Origin: an uncultured Bacteroides sp.
GTDB taxonomy: Bacteria > Bacteroidota > Bacteroidia > Bacteroidales > Bacteroidaceae
DNA: 10,797 nucleotides
Assembly: GCA_900546645.1 (NCBI GenBank)
Contig: URDR01000090.1
Span: 1-10,797 of the forward strand
Direction: 5' to 3'
Shown here: piece by piece, positions 1-6,555 of the stretch
How the letters are laid out: each line of letters opens with the position of its first letter
Numbering within the stretch: position 1 is the stretch's first letter
Notes under the pieces: model-generated
What the model saw: only the letters and a program-made list of their open reading frames with translations
Databases searched by the model: none
Told to the model about the DNA's origin: nothing
Translations under genes and position numbers: made by a program

Positions 1-15
1 AGGTCGGAAAACGAA

Positions 16-49
16 AGTAGGAAGAAAACTGCTTCGTTTTCCTCCTACT
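16..49 (-). terminator. Strong hairpin, possible intrinsic terminator
   Basis: A 14-pair stem with one internal mismatch (arms 16-29 and 36-49) closes a 6-base loop at 30-35. Read on the minus strand the 3' side is followed by TTTCGTTTTCC, which is moderately U-rich in RNA; on the plus strand no T-run follows. This fits a minus-strand terminator for whatever lies at about 50-300. The T-tract is interrupted, so it could instead be only an inverted repeat. Confidence 0.45.
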
Positions 50-93
50 CGATTGAATCGCTCTCTCATCTCATTTGTTCAGGCAATCAGCAC

Positions 94-237
94 TCAAGCC
101 AATCTGATTTCTTCGAAAATCAAGAAACCATCAGAGGTCAATCTGGTTTCCCTTTTCTCAATCATTTTCTCAATCATACCTTCTGGATATCGCTCATAGA
201 GATATATCCGGGCAACAAGCAAGTCACGAAAAGAGCG
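94..237 (-). pseudogene. Possible decayed small gene (unrecognised)
   Basis: I do not recognise this sequence. The minus frame is open from 237 to a TGA at 96-94 (47 codons) and reads like protein, including RDLLVARIYLYERYPEG followed by MIEKMIEKRE and ending GFLIFEEIRLA. The only ATG in the frame is at 177-175 (27 codons). Upstream in the same frame, a TAA at 240-238 and a TGA about eight codons earlier interrupt sequence that could otherwise be coding (VNVYHRLV between the two stops). This looks like a gene remnant carrying nonsense changes, but it could also be non-coding sequence open by chance. It lies between the nqr terminator and the hairpin at 16-49, on the same strand as the operons. 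The frame contains an in-frame 12-base tandem duplication. Function unknown. Confidence 0.25.
154..177. repeat. 12-bp perfect tandem duplication
   Basis: The unit TTTCTCAATCAT occurs twice back to back (154-165 and 166-177). On the minus strand it reads ATGATTGAGAAA twice, giving MIEK-MIEK in the open frame described at 94-237. The length is a multiple of three, so it keeps the frame. It may simply be replication slippage. Confidence 0.8.
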
Positions 238-307
238 TTATACAAGCCTATGATAAACATTCACTCATAAGGGAATAACTGGAAGCATACCCACCCGGAA
301 AGCCATA

Positions 308-342
308 AAAGAAGCCCCTGTAAAACCTACAGGAGCTTTCTT
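308..342 (-). terminator. Intrinsic terminator of the nqr operon
   Basis: Arms 311-322 and 328-339 pair with one C/A mismatch and one G-T wobble around the 5-base loop AAACC. Read on the minus strand, the stem is followed by TTTTATGG. It lies 46 bases beyond the nqrF stop codon, where the end of the nqrABCDEF transcript is expected. The plus-strand side is also T-rich (TTCTTGTTAATAT), so weak activity in both directions is possible. Confidence 0.8.
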
Positions 343-388
343 GTTAATATATCAGACTTGATATTTTATCTTCTCGATTACGGAAGAT

Positions 389-1657
389 TTATCCGCCGAA
401 GTTATCGTACATGATAGAAGATTCTTCAACACCAAGGCTATCCAGCATTCCGACAACCGCTTTTGACATCGGACCAGGACCACACATATAGTATTCGATA
501 TCTTCCGGAGCTTCGTGATCTTTCAAGTAAGTGTTCAACATTACCTGATGAACGAAACCTGCGGTATACTTCACGCCAGCTGCATCTGCCGCCGGGTCCG
601 GACGGTCGAGTGCCAAGTGGAAGTGGAAGTTCGGGAAATCCTTTTCCAGCGCCATGAAGTCTTCCAGATAGAACACTTCGTTCAGCGCACGGGCACCATA
701 GAAGTAATGCAATTCGCGGTCGGTAGTATGTAGCGTACGAGTCATGTGCATAATCTGCGCACGAAGCGGAGCCATACCGGCACCACCACCTACCCAAATC
801 ATTTCCTTCTTCGAATCGAAGATTGGGTGGAAATCACCGTAAGGACCACTCATCAATACCTTATCACCCGGTTTCAGCGTAAAGATATAAGAAGAAGCGA
901 TACCCGGATTTACATCCATGAAGCCACTTCTGTCGGCTTTAAACGGAGGAGTAGCGATACGTACGGTCAACATGAACACGTCGCCTTCGGCAGGATAGTT
1001 AGCCATAGAGTAAGCACGGATTGTTTCTTCTTCGTTCTTACATTTCAAGCCAAACAAACCGAATTTTTCCCAAGCCGGCAAATATTCGTCACCGATAAGG
1101 CTCTTGTCGATATCCTTGTTATAATCCATTTCGAATTTAGGAATCTTAATCTGTGCATAAGAACCCGGAATAAAGTCCATGTGCGCACCCTTAGGCAACT
1201 GCACCTTGAACTCCTTGATAAAGGTAGCCACGTTCTTGTTTGAGATAACGGTACATTCGTATTCCTTAACCCCCATTACCGATTCAGGAACCTTGATAGC
1301 CATATCGCCTTTCACTTTCACCTGACATCCCAGACGCCAGTGATCTTTCTGCTGCTTACGGCTGAAGTGGCTCACTTCAGAAGGAAGGATTTCACCGCCA
1401 CCTTCTACCACCTGGCATTTGCACTGACCACAAGAACCCTTACCACCACAAGCTGAAGGCAAGAAAACATTGTTAACCGCCAGCGTATTGAGAAGAGTAG
1501 AGCCCGATTCAACCTCCAGCTCGTTTTCTCCATTGACCGTTAATTTCACCTTACCTGAAGCCACCAAGAAGTTTTTGGCAACCAGCAGGATTACTACCAG
1601 CACCAGAATAGTCACGAGGAATACTCCAATGCTTGCTAAAATAAAATTCATATCCAT
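389..1657 (-). CDS. nqrF: Na+-NQR subunit F (NADH dehydrogenase, FAD and 2Fe-2S)
   Basis: Electron-input subunit of the Na+-translocating NADH:quinone oxidoreductase. It oxidises NADH on the cytoplasmic side with FAD and passes electrons through a 2Fe-2S centre to the membrane subunits. It has 422 residues, close to the roughly 408 of Vibrio NqrF. One N-terminal membrane helix (about 4-28) is followed by a ferredoxin-like domain with Cys70, Cys76, Cys79 and Cys111, the family's 2Fe-2S ligand pattern. A ferredoxin-reductase module follows, with the FAD motif RAYSMAN (214-220), GPYGDF (271-276), the nucleotide motif GGGAGMAPLR (290-299), MCGPGPM (391-397) and the terminal YDNFGG. It is the last gene of the nqr operon, 19 bases after nqrE. 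The first ATG is used; a second lies two codons later. An AAAGGA stretch lies 8 bases upstream of the start. Confidence 0.98.
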   Translation of the reverse strand: MDMNFILASIGVFLVTILVLVVILLVAKNFLVASGKVKLTVNGENELEVESGSTLLNTLAVNNVFLPSACGGKGSCGQCKCQVVEGGGEILPSEVSHFSRKQQKDHWRLGCQVKVKGDMAIKVPESVMGVKEYECTVISNKNVATFIKEFKVQLPKGAHMDFIPGSYAQIKIPKFEMDYNKDIDKSLIGDEYLPAWEKFGLFGLKCKNEEETIRAYSMANYPAEGDVFMLTVRIATPPFKADRSGFMDVNPGIASSYIFTLKPGDKVLMSGPYGDFHPIFDSKKEMIWVGGGAGMAPLRAQIMHMTRTLHTTDRELHYFYGARALNEVFYLEDFMALEKDFPNFHFHLALDRPDPAADAAGVKYTAGFVHQVMLNTYLKDHEAPEDIEYYMCGPGPMSKAVVGMLDSLGVEESSIMYDNFGG

Positions 1658-1676
1658 TGTATTATTCCTTTCTTTA

Positions 1677-2300
1677 TTAGATGCTCAAACCAGAGAAACA
1701 CATAAACGCCATAGCCATCAAGCCTACCGTGATAAATGTAATACCCAGACCTTTCAGCGGAGCCGGAACATCAGAGTAAGCCATTTTTTCACGGATAGCA
1801 GCCAGTCCTACGATAGCCAGCAACCAGCCGATACCTGAACCCAAAGCGTAAGAAACCGAATCCCAGATGTCACCGATGAACTTAGAGTCAGACGGAGTCA
1901 GGTTGATGCGTTGTTGCATAAACAGAGAAGCACCCATGATGGCACAGTTTACGGCAATCAGCGGAAGGAAGATACCCAGTGAAGCGTACAAAGACGGACT
2001 GAAGCGTTCCACAATCATTTCAACCAACTGTACGATAGCAGCAATCACGGCAATGAAAAGGATAAAGCTCAAGAAACTCAAGTCGATACCCAAAATACCG
2101 TCGGCGGCAAGTACCTTAGTTTGGAGCAAATAGTTGGCGGGTAACGTAACTACCAATACGAATGTTACGGCAATACCCAGCCCCAAAGCAGTCTTCACAT
2201 TCTTTGATACGGCAAGGTATGAACACATACCGAGGAAGAATGCGAAAATCATGTTGTCCACAAAGATAGAGCGGACTAATAAACTTATAAAGTGTTCCAT
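1677..2300 (-). CDS. nqrE: Na+-NQR subunit E (membrane subunit)
   Basis: Integral membrane subunit of Na+-NQR that pairs with NqrD in an inverted arrangement; in the Vibrio enzyme the pair holds an iron centre between them. The protein has 207 residues with about six hydrophobic segments. The N-terminus MEHFISLLVRSIFVDNM matches the family start, so I place the start at 2300; a longer open frame reaches 2339, but its extra 13 codons are spacer sequence. The two expected iron-ligand cysteines are present: Cys26 in GMCSYLAVSK and Cys119 in VNCAIMGAS. The C-terminal IREKMAYSDVPAPLKGLGI and ITVGLMAM stretches are also typical. It follows nqrD after an unusually long 62-base structured spacer and precedes nqrF by 19 bases. 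Confidence 0.97.
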   Translation of the reverse strand: MEHFISLLVRSIFVDNMIFAFFLGMCSYLAVSKNVKTALGLGIAVTFVLVVTLPANYLLQTKVLAADGILGIDLSFLSFILFIAVIAAIVQLVEMIVERFSPSLYASLGIFLPLIAVNCAIMGASLFMQQRINLTPSDSKFIGDIWDSVSYALGSGIGWLLAIVGLAAIREKMAYSDVPAPLKGLGITFITVGLMAMAFMCFSGLSI

Positions 2301-2312
2301 AATTACGTTTTG

Positions 2313-2359
2313 AATTAAGAATGATGAATGACGGATCAATCTTCATTCTTCATTAAATT
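2313..2359. repeat. Inverted repeat in the nqrD-nqrE spacer
   Basis: AAGAATGA at 2317-2324 is the perfect inverse of TCATTCTT at 2343-2350, with outer AATT blocks at 2313-2316 and 2356-2359. Simple GAATGA/GATGAA repetition surrounds the arms. The minus-strand RNA could fold into a hairpin between the two genes. No U-run follows in the minus direction, so it does not look like a terminator. Confidence 0.6.
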
Positions 2360-2362
2360 TTA

Positions 2363-3001
2363 TTATTCCTTTTCCTGCAATTCTTTGTGTTTTGCACGCT
2401 GATACCAGATAATGCAAGCCACGATAATCAGCGCCATAGGAGGCATCAACATCAAACCGTTGTTTACATAACCCAGGCTCTTGATTGCATCATAGTTCAG
2501 GATATTGATACCCAAAAGCGTACCCGAACCCAGCAGTTCACGGAAGAACGCCACGATAATCAAGATTTTGGCATAACCCAATCCGTTACCGATACCGTCA
2601 AGACAAGATTCCCACGGACCATTTGCCATGGCAAACGCTTCCAGACGTCCCATCAGGATACAGTTGGTAATAATCAAACCCACGTATACTGAAAGCTGAA
2701 CACTCACATCGTAAGCAAAAGCCTTCAGAAGTTCACTTACGATAGTAACCAGCGCAGCTACCACCACCAGCTGAACGATGATACGGATACGGTTCGGAAT
2801 GGTTTTACGGATCAGTGAAATCACCACATTGGCAAAAGCCGTAATGATAGTTACCGAAAGCCCCATTACGATAGCCGGTTCCAGTTTAGAGGTTACGGCA
2901 AGAGCCGAGCAGATACCCAATACCTGTACGGTAACCGGGTTGTTCATGCTGATAGGAGCAGAAAATACTTCTTTGTTTTTAGCTGAAAATAAACTTCCCA
3001 T
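2363..3001 (-). CDS. nqrD: Na+-NQR subunit D (membrane subunit)
   Basis: Integral membrane subunit of Na+-NQR, homologous to NqrE and to RnfA/RnfE. It lies next to the 2Fe-2S domain of NqrF in the complex and contributes half of the iron centre it shares with NqrE. It has 212 residues, matching the usual length of about 210. The N-terminal cytoplasmic stretch is followed by about six hydrophobic helices. The ligand cysteines are Cys31 (QVLGICSALAVTSKLE) and Cys114 (ITNCILMGRLEAFA). The signature NGPWESCLDGIGNGLGYA and FFRELLGSGTL stretches are also present. The C-terminus is charged. The start ATG has a strong Shine-Dalgarno-like sequence upstream. It follows nqrC after 18 bases. Confidence 0.97.
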   Translation of the reverse strand: MGSLFSAKNKEVFSAPISMNNPVTVQVLGICSALAVTSKLEPAIVMGLSVTIITAFANVVISLIRKTIPNRIRIIVQLVVVAALVTIVSELLKAFAYDVSVQLSVYVGLIITNCILMGRLEAFAMANGPWESCLDGIGNGLGYAKILIIVAFFRELLGSGTLLGINILNYDAIKSLGYVNNGLMLMPPMALIIVACIIWYQRAKHKELQEKE

Positions 3002-3009
3002 ATTATTAT

Positions 3010-3016
3010 CTCCTCC
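3010..3016 (-). promoter_or_regulatory. Shine-Dalgarno-like site before nqrD
   Basis: The minus strand reads AAGGAGGAGATAATAAT before the nqrD ATG. GGAGGAG ends 8 bases before the start and begins just after the nqrC stop codon. It is the only near-perfect SD sequence in front of a gene in this window; the other leaders are A-rich and lack one or have only a weak match. Confidence 0.7.
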
Positions 3017-3019
3017 TTC

Positions 3020-3700
3020 TTATTCTTTAGTAGTTAAAAAATTGGTGTACTGTCCCATACAATCTTTCAGCATCTTGTCAACCGCTACAGAAGTAATGGT
3101 ACCTCCCGAGATTCCGTCAACTTGGAATTCCGGTTTTTCCACCTTACCGTTCTTCACAACTCCCAGACCGATCGCATCGCCATCCAGTACATTCTTGTTC
3201 TTAAACTCATCCTGGAAATGTTCGGTTGCGATTTCCGCACCCAGACCCGGAGTTTCCGATGCATGTGAGAAGTAAGTACCATATACGGTATTCTTGTCTT
3301 CATTCAAGGCAACATAACCCCAGATAGCGCCCCACAAACCAGCACCGTAAACAGGAATTACATACTTAGTCTGACCTTCAATTTCACAAACAAACAAGTG
3401 TGAATGTCCGTTTTCCTTGAAGTCTTTTTCATAACCGGTAACGAAAGCACCTTCATACGGAGTAAGCTTACCATCTTCAGCCACCACCATATCAGCCTTT
3501 ACCACCTTGTTGAATTCAGCTTCCGCATCGCTCACTTCCGTGATGCCCAGTGAAGCCAGAATCTGTTTTTTAGTATCCAGCTCAACGTTCTTTCCCTGAA
3601 TGTCGCGCAGAGAAGAGTTGACGAAAGCCAGCAGGAATGCTACGATAACAACCATTACCGAAGCATAAATGATAGTATAAGAGTTACTATTAGTATTCAT
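3020..3700 (-). CDS. nqrC: Na+-NQR subunit C (covalent FMN)
   Basis: Subunit carrying one of the two covalently bound FMN groups of Na+-NQR. It has one N-terminal membrane helix (about 9-29) and a large FMN-binding domain outside the membrane. The protein has 226 residues, against about 257 in Vibrio. The start at 3700 gives MNTNSNSYTIIYASVMVV, the family-type N-terminus; a longer open frame to 3733 would overlap nqrB and adds no family-like residues. Family stretches seen are YGAGLWGAIWGYVALN (about 118-133), ASETPGLGAEI (147-157) and the flavin-attachment motif DGISGGT (195-201), with Thr201 the inferred FMN acceptor. The motif has Gly where the common consensus has Ala. The gene starts 13 bases after nqrB. 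Attaching the FMN needs the transferase ApbE, which is not encoded in this window. Confidence 0.96.
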   Translation of the reverse strand: MNTNSNSYTIIYASVMVVIVAFLLAFVNSSLRDIQGKNVELDTKKQILASLGITEVSDAEAEFNKVVKADMVVAEDGKLTPYEGAFVTGYEKDFKENGHSHLFVCEIEGQTKYVIPVYGAGLWGAIWGYVALNEDKNTVYGTYFSHASETPGLGAEIATEHFQDEFKNKNVLDGDAIGLGVVKNGKVEKPEFQVDGISGGTITSVAVDKMLKDCMGQYTNFLTTKE

Positions 3701-3713
3701 TGTATATTCGGTT

Positions 3714-4877
3714 TTATTTGTTAGACATAGCACGTTTAGCGCGGCGTGAGATATTGTTCTGAACCACTACATAGTCAATCAGCGGAGCGAAGATGTTCAT
3801 CAGCAAGATAGCCAACATCATACCTTCTGGATAACCCGGGTTCAGCACACGGATGATGATTGCCATGGCACCAATCAGGAAGCCATAAACAAACTTACCG
3901 TTTTCTGTGCGTGAAGAAGTAACAGGGTCGGTAGCCATAAACACCGCACCGAAGCAGAAACCGCCCAAGCACAAATGTTCATACCAAGGCATCTGAGCCA
4001 CACCTGTATCCGGACCTACGGCATTGAAGATCAAAGCCATGATAGCACCACCGGCAAATACCGAGAACATGGTTTTCCAGCTTGCCACACCCGACCATAA
4101 CAAGATAACCGCACCGATAGCAATGGCAATCACACTGGTTTCACCGATAGAACCCGGAACCAATCCTGTAACCATATCCCATGAGAAAGCCGGACATTCA
4201 GCCACCTTAGCCACACCCAGCGGAGTAGCAGCGGTCAAGCCGTCAACGGTTTTTCCCAATCCGAAAATGCTGTCGCCCGATACCCATACGGCATCACCCG
4301 ACATCTTGGTAGGATAAGCAAAAAACAAGAAAGCACGGGTAATCAGTGCAGGGTTGAAGATATTCATACCTGTACCGCCGAATACTTCCTTAGCAAAAAT
4401 CACAGAGAAGGCAGTAGCCACGGCCAGCATCCACAACGGACAGTCTACCGGCACAATCATCGGAATCAGCATACCCGAAACCAAGAAACCTTCCTGAATT
4501 TCTTCCTTCTTCCATTGAGCTACCACAAATTCGATTCCCAGACCTACCACGTAAGATACGATAATCTTAGGCAATACAGCCAGAAAACCATAGATAAACA
4601 TTTCAACGAAGCTACCTTCAGCCCCCGTAGCGAGGAAATGCTGGTAACCCACGTTATACATACCGAACAGCAAAGCCGGCATCAATGCGATAACCACGAG
4701 TGACATGATACGTTTGCTATCAATCGCATCGTGGATGTGTGTACCCGTTTTCGAAGTAGTATTCGGAACGAACAAGAAAGTTTCGAAGCCGTCGAATACC
4801 GAACGAAAAGCATGGTATTTGCCTCCCTCTTCAAAGTTCGGCTTTATCTTGTCGAGATAATTTCTTAATGCTTTCAT
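3714..4877 (-). CDS. nqrB: Na+-NQR subunit B (covalent FMN, riboflavin, Na+ channel)
   Basis: Largest membrane subunit of Na+-NQR. It carries a covalent FMN and the riboflavin that reduces quinone, and it forms the main Na+ path. It has 387 residues, somewhat shorter than the roughly 415 of Vibrio NqrB, with several hydrophobic segments starting at about residue 57. Landmarks are the N-terminal amphipathic region with YHAFRSVFDG (21-30), GGTGMNIFNPALITRAF (167-183, in the region linked to quinone binding in this family), the flavin-attachment motif DGLTAAT (212-218, Thr218 the inferred FMN acceptor) and FMATDPVTSS (313-322). The end is basic (SRRAKRAMSNK). It lies 25 bases after nqrA and 13 bases before nqrC. 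Covalent FMN attachment again implies an ApbE encoded elsewhere. Confidence 0.98.
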   Translation of the reverse strand: MKALRNYLDKIKPNFEEGGKYHAFRSVFDGFETFLFVPNTTSKTGTHIHDAIDSKRIMSLVVIALMPALLFGMYNVGYQHFLATGAEGSFVEMFIYGFLAVLPKIIVSYVVGLGIEFVVAQWKKEEIQEGFLVSGMLIPMIVPVDCPLWMLAVATAFSVIFAKEVFGGTGMNIFNPALITRAFLFFAYPTKMSGDAVWVSGDSIFGLGKTVDGLTAATPLGVAKVAECPAFSWDMVTGLVPGSIGETSVIAIAIGAVILLWSGVASWKTMFSVFAGGAIMALIFNAVGPDTGVAQMPWYEHLCLGGFCFGAVFMATDPVTSSRTENGKFVYGFLIGAMAIIIRVLNPGYPEGMMLAILLMNIFAPLIDYVVVQNNISRRAKRAMSNK

Positions 4878-4902
4878 TTAATTGTTAGTTTGATAGTTTG
4901 TA

Positions 4903-6252
4903 TTAACACATTTCACGACGGAGCATATCCAAGCCGTCACGAACAATACGTTGCAATTCCATCTTAGAAGAGCAGACAAATTCACACAGAGCGAAGTCTT
5001 CGGGTGCCACTTCATAAATACCTAATTGCTCCATACGGTCAATATCACCGGCAATGATAGCCTTGATCAAGTACTCAGGCATGATATCCATCGGGAGCAC
5101 ACGGTCGTATTCATTCGACATGATCATGTGACGTTCGCCACCTTTCACACGTGCATCGAGCGTATATTCCTTCTTGCCCATCAGCCAGCTGAAATAAGAG
5201 CGGCTTGTACTGAACTCATTGAAGCGCGGCATAATCCAGCCGAACATTTCGTGAACATCACTTCCCTCCGGAATAACGGTTACCTGACTATGGAAAGCGC
5301 CCAAGAATCCGTTAGCCGAAATCTGCTTGCCGGTCAACACGTTACCGCTGATGTAGCGCAACTCCTTGCCGTTATTCACATTGCCAGCCAGCACATCGGT
5401 AAGCAGTGCACCCACTTTCAGCTTGCAATAAGCAGCTTTCTTGACTTCCGAACCGGTAATAGCCACCATACGAGTCAAGTCTACACGTCCGGTATTAAAC
5501 AGACGTCCGATGAAGATAACCGCCTGCGCATCGATAGTCCATACGGTTTCCCCCTTGTTTACCGGAGCGATATGGTTAATCTGTACGCCCACATTACCTG
5601 CAGGATGAGGTCCGTCAAAAGCAGTAACCACCACATTCTTAGCCTGAGTCAAAGCAGGCGACTTCTGGTTAACACTGATACTCAGATACGTTTTAGCCAT
5701 TTTAGCCAGCGCATCAAGCCCTGTCTGGAAGTTCAGCTCCTCCCCTTTAAGCGCCATTTCGAAATCAGGAGCCAGCGGATTTGTATCGAAAGCCGAAACA
5801 AAGATAGCTCTCGGAGCTACGGTAGGGTCAGCCACCACGTCATACGGACGCTGCTTGATAAACGCAAACATACCACTGCCCAGCAAAGCCTCTTTAACGG
5901 CTTCCCCGTTCATGGTAGATACATTCTGCTTTCCGAACTCTTCAAAGTCTTGTTCAGGAGCAGCTTCCACCGTAATGCTCAACACCTTACGGCGAGCACC
6001 ACGCTCCACACTCGTTACTACGCCGCTTACGGGCGAAACAAATTTCACTTCAGGATGATTCTTGTCAATAAACAAGGGTCCTCCGGCCAATACATACTCC
6101 TGTTCTTTTACAACGACCTTCGGAGTTACACCTGTAAAATCATCGGGACATAAAGCATAAAATCCCGGCTCTTTTACAGACATAATTTCAGCCGAAGCCT
6201 TGCCTTTCAGGTTTATGTCCAAGCCTTTACGCAATTTAATTAAATTTGCCAT
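4903..6252 (-). CDS. nqrA: Na+-NQR subunit A
   Basis: Cytoplasmic peripheral subunit of Na+-NQR and first gene of the operon; in the known complex it docks on NqrB, and quinone or quinone-like inhibitors have been reported to bind it. It has 449 residues, the usual length of about 446-450, with no membrane helix. Family stretches seen are IKLRKGLDINLKG near the start, KFVSPVSGVV (70-79, a biotinyl-lipoyl-like fold region), GPHPAGNVGVQINHI (214-228), FSTSRSYFSWL (347-357) and ALCEFVCSSKMELQRIVRDG (421-440). The start ATG gives MANLIKLRKGLD, as in homologues. A candidate promoter lies about 36 bases upstream. nqrB follows after 25 bases. Confidence 0.98.
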   Translation of the reverse strand: MANLIKLRKGLDINLKGKASAEIMSVKEPGFYALCPDDFTGVTPKVVVKEQEYVLAGGPLFIDKNHPEVKFVSPVSGVVTSVERGARRKVLSITVEAAPEQDFEEFGKQNVSTMNGEAVKEALLGSGMFAFIKQRPYDVVADPTVAPRAIFVSAFDTNPLAPDFEMALKGEELNFQTGLDALAKMAKTYLSISVNQKSPALTQAKNVVVTAFDGPHPAGNVGVQINHIAPVNKGETVWTIDAQAVIFIGRLFNTGRVDLTRMVAITGSEVKKAAYCKLKVGALLTDVLAGNVNNGKELRYISGNVLTGKQISANGFLGAFHSQVTVIPEGSDVHEMFGWIMPRFNEFSTSRSYFSWLMGKKEYTLDARVKGGERHMIMSNEYDRVLPMDIMPEYLIKAIIAGDIDRMEQLGIYEVAPEDFALCEFVCSSKMELQRIVRDGLDMLRREMC

Positions 6253-6287
6253 ATTGGGTTATAAAAAATGGTTTTATAATTTGTGTG

Positions 6288-6295
6288 CAAAATTA
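6288..6295 (-). promoter_or_regulatory. Candidate nqr operon promoter (-7 box)
   Basis: The minus strand reads TAATTTTG, an exact match to the Bacteroidota -7 consensus TAnnTTTG. Transcription would start near 6280, giving a short leader of about 30 bases before the nqrA ATG at 6252. The expected -33 TTTG, 19-21 bases further upstream, is not present (GTTC/TTCT there), so the match rests on the -7 box and position alone. Confidence 0.55.
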
Positions 6296-6338
6296 AAGAA
6301 AAAATAAGGAATAAAAGAACTTTTCGGCACCGAATTAG

Positions 6339-6350
6339 AGAAATATTTCT
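6339..6350. repeat. 12-bp palindrome upstream of nqr promoter
   Basis: AGAAATATTTCT is a perfect palindrome about 44-55 bases upstream of the -7 box. It could be a regulator site, but A/T-rich palindromes of this size also arise by chance in such DNA. Confidence 0.35.
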
Positions 6351-6478
6351 TTAAATGAAGGGTAAACTGAGGCTTTGCTGCAGGATTTTCCTTTCTAGGG
6401 CATAATTCCTTGCAATGGGATAAAAGAGAAGACATATATCTGCTGTGTTTCATACGAATTTAGGCGAGAATGCAAAAT

Positions 6479-6536
6479 AATAGGAGCAAGAGGAAATAAT
6501 TCAGAATAAACCAAATTATTTCTTCTTGCTCCTATT
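6479..6536 (-). terminator. Intrinsic terminator of the atp operon
   Basis: Two 23-base arms (6479-6501 and 6514-6536) are complementary except at one position, around a 12-base loop. Read on the minus strand the stem is followed by ATTTTGCATTC, giving a U-rich tail. It begins 19 bases beyond the atpG stop codon. No T-run follows in the plus direction. It separates the atp transcript from nqr. Confidence 0.88.
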
Positions 6537-6555
6537 GCTAAAGAGAGACAACTCA

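Larger units (their letters stand above)
6253..6478. other. Intergenic region between atp and nqr operons
   Basis: No gene is supported here. It holds the nqr promoter candidate (6288-6295), an A/T-rich stretch with a 12-base palindrome (6339-6350), and unremarkable sequence up to the atp terminator that begins at 6479. The approximately 180 bases between terminator and promoter are enough for regulation, but I recognise no known operator or riboswitch. Confidence 0.7.

Noticed and set aside
154..177. CRISPR or other array from the direct repeats at 101-177
   Set aside because: There are only two copies of a 12-base unit, with no spacers between them and no associated genes.
2..199. Plus-strand open frame of about 66 codons at the left edge
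   Set aside because: It has no start in the window, its translation is Ser/Ile-rich without a recognisable domain, and it crosses the hairpin and is antisense to a more protein-like minus frame. A partial gene entering from the left cannot be fully excluded.
2301..2339. Longer nqrE start (13 extra residues)
   Set aside because: The extension is encoded by the repeat-containing spacer, and homologues begin at MEHxISLLV.
3701..3733. Longer nqrC start overlapping nqrB
   Set aside because: The extra 11 residues are not family-like and would overlap nqrB; MNTNSNSYTIIYA fits the NqrC N-terminus.
5026..6153. Plus-strand open frame of 375 codons inside nqrA
   Set aside because: It is antisense to a clear NqrA protein and its translation (His/Ser/Arg-rich, no recognisable domain) is typical of a shadow frame.
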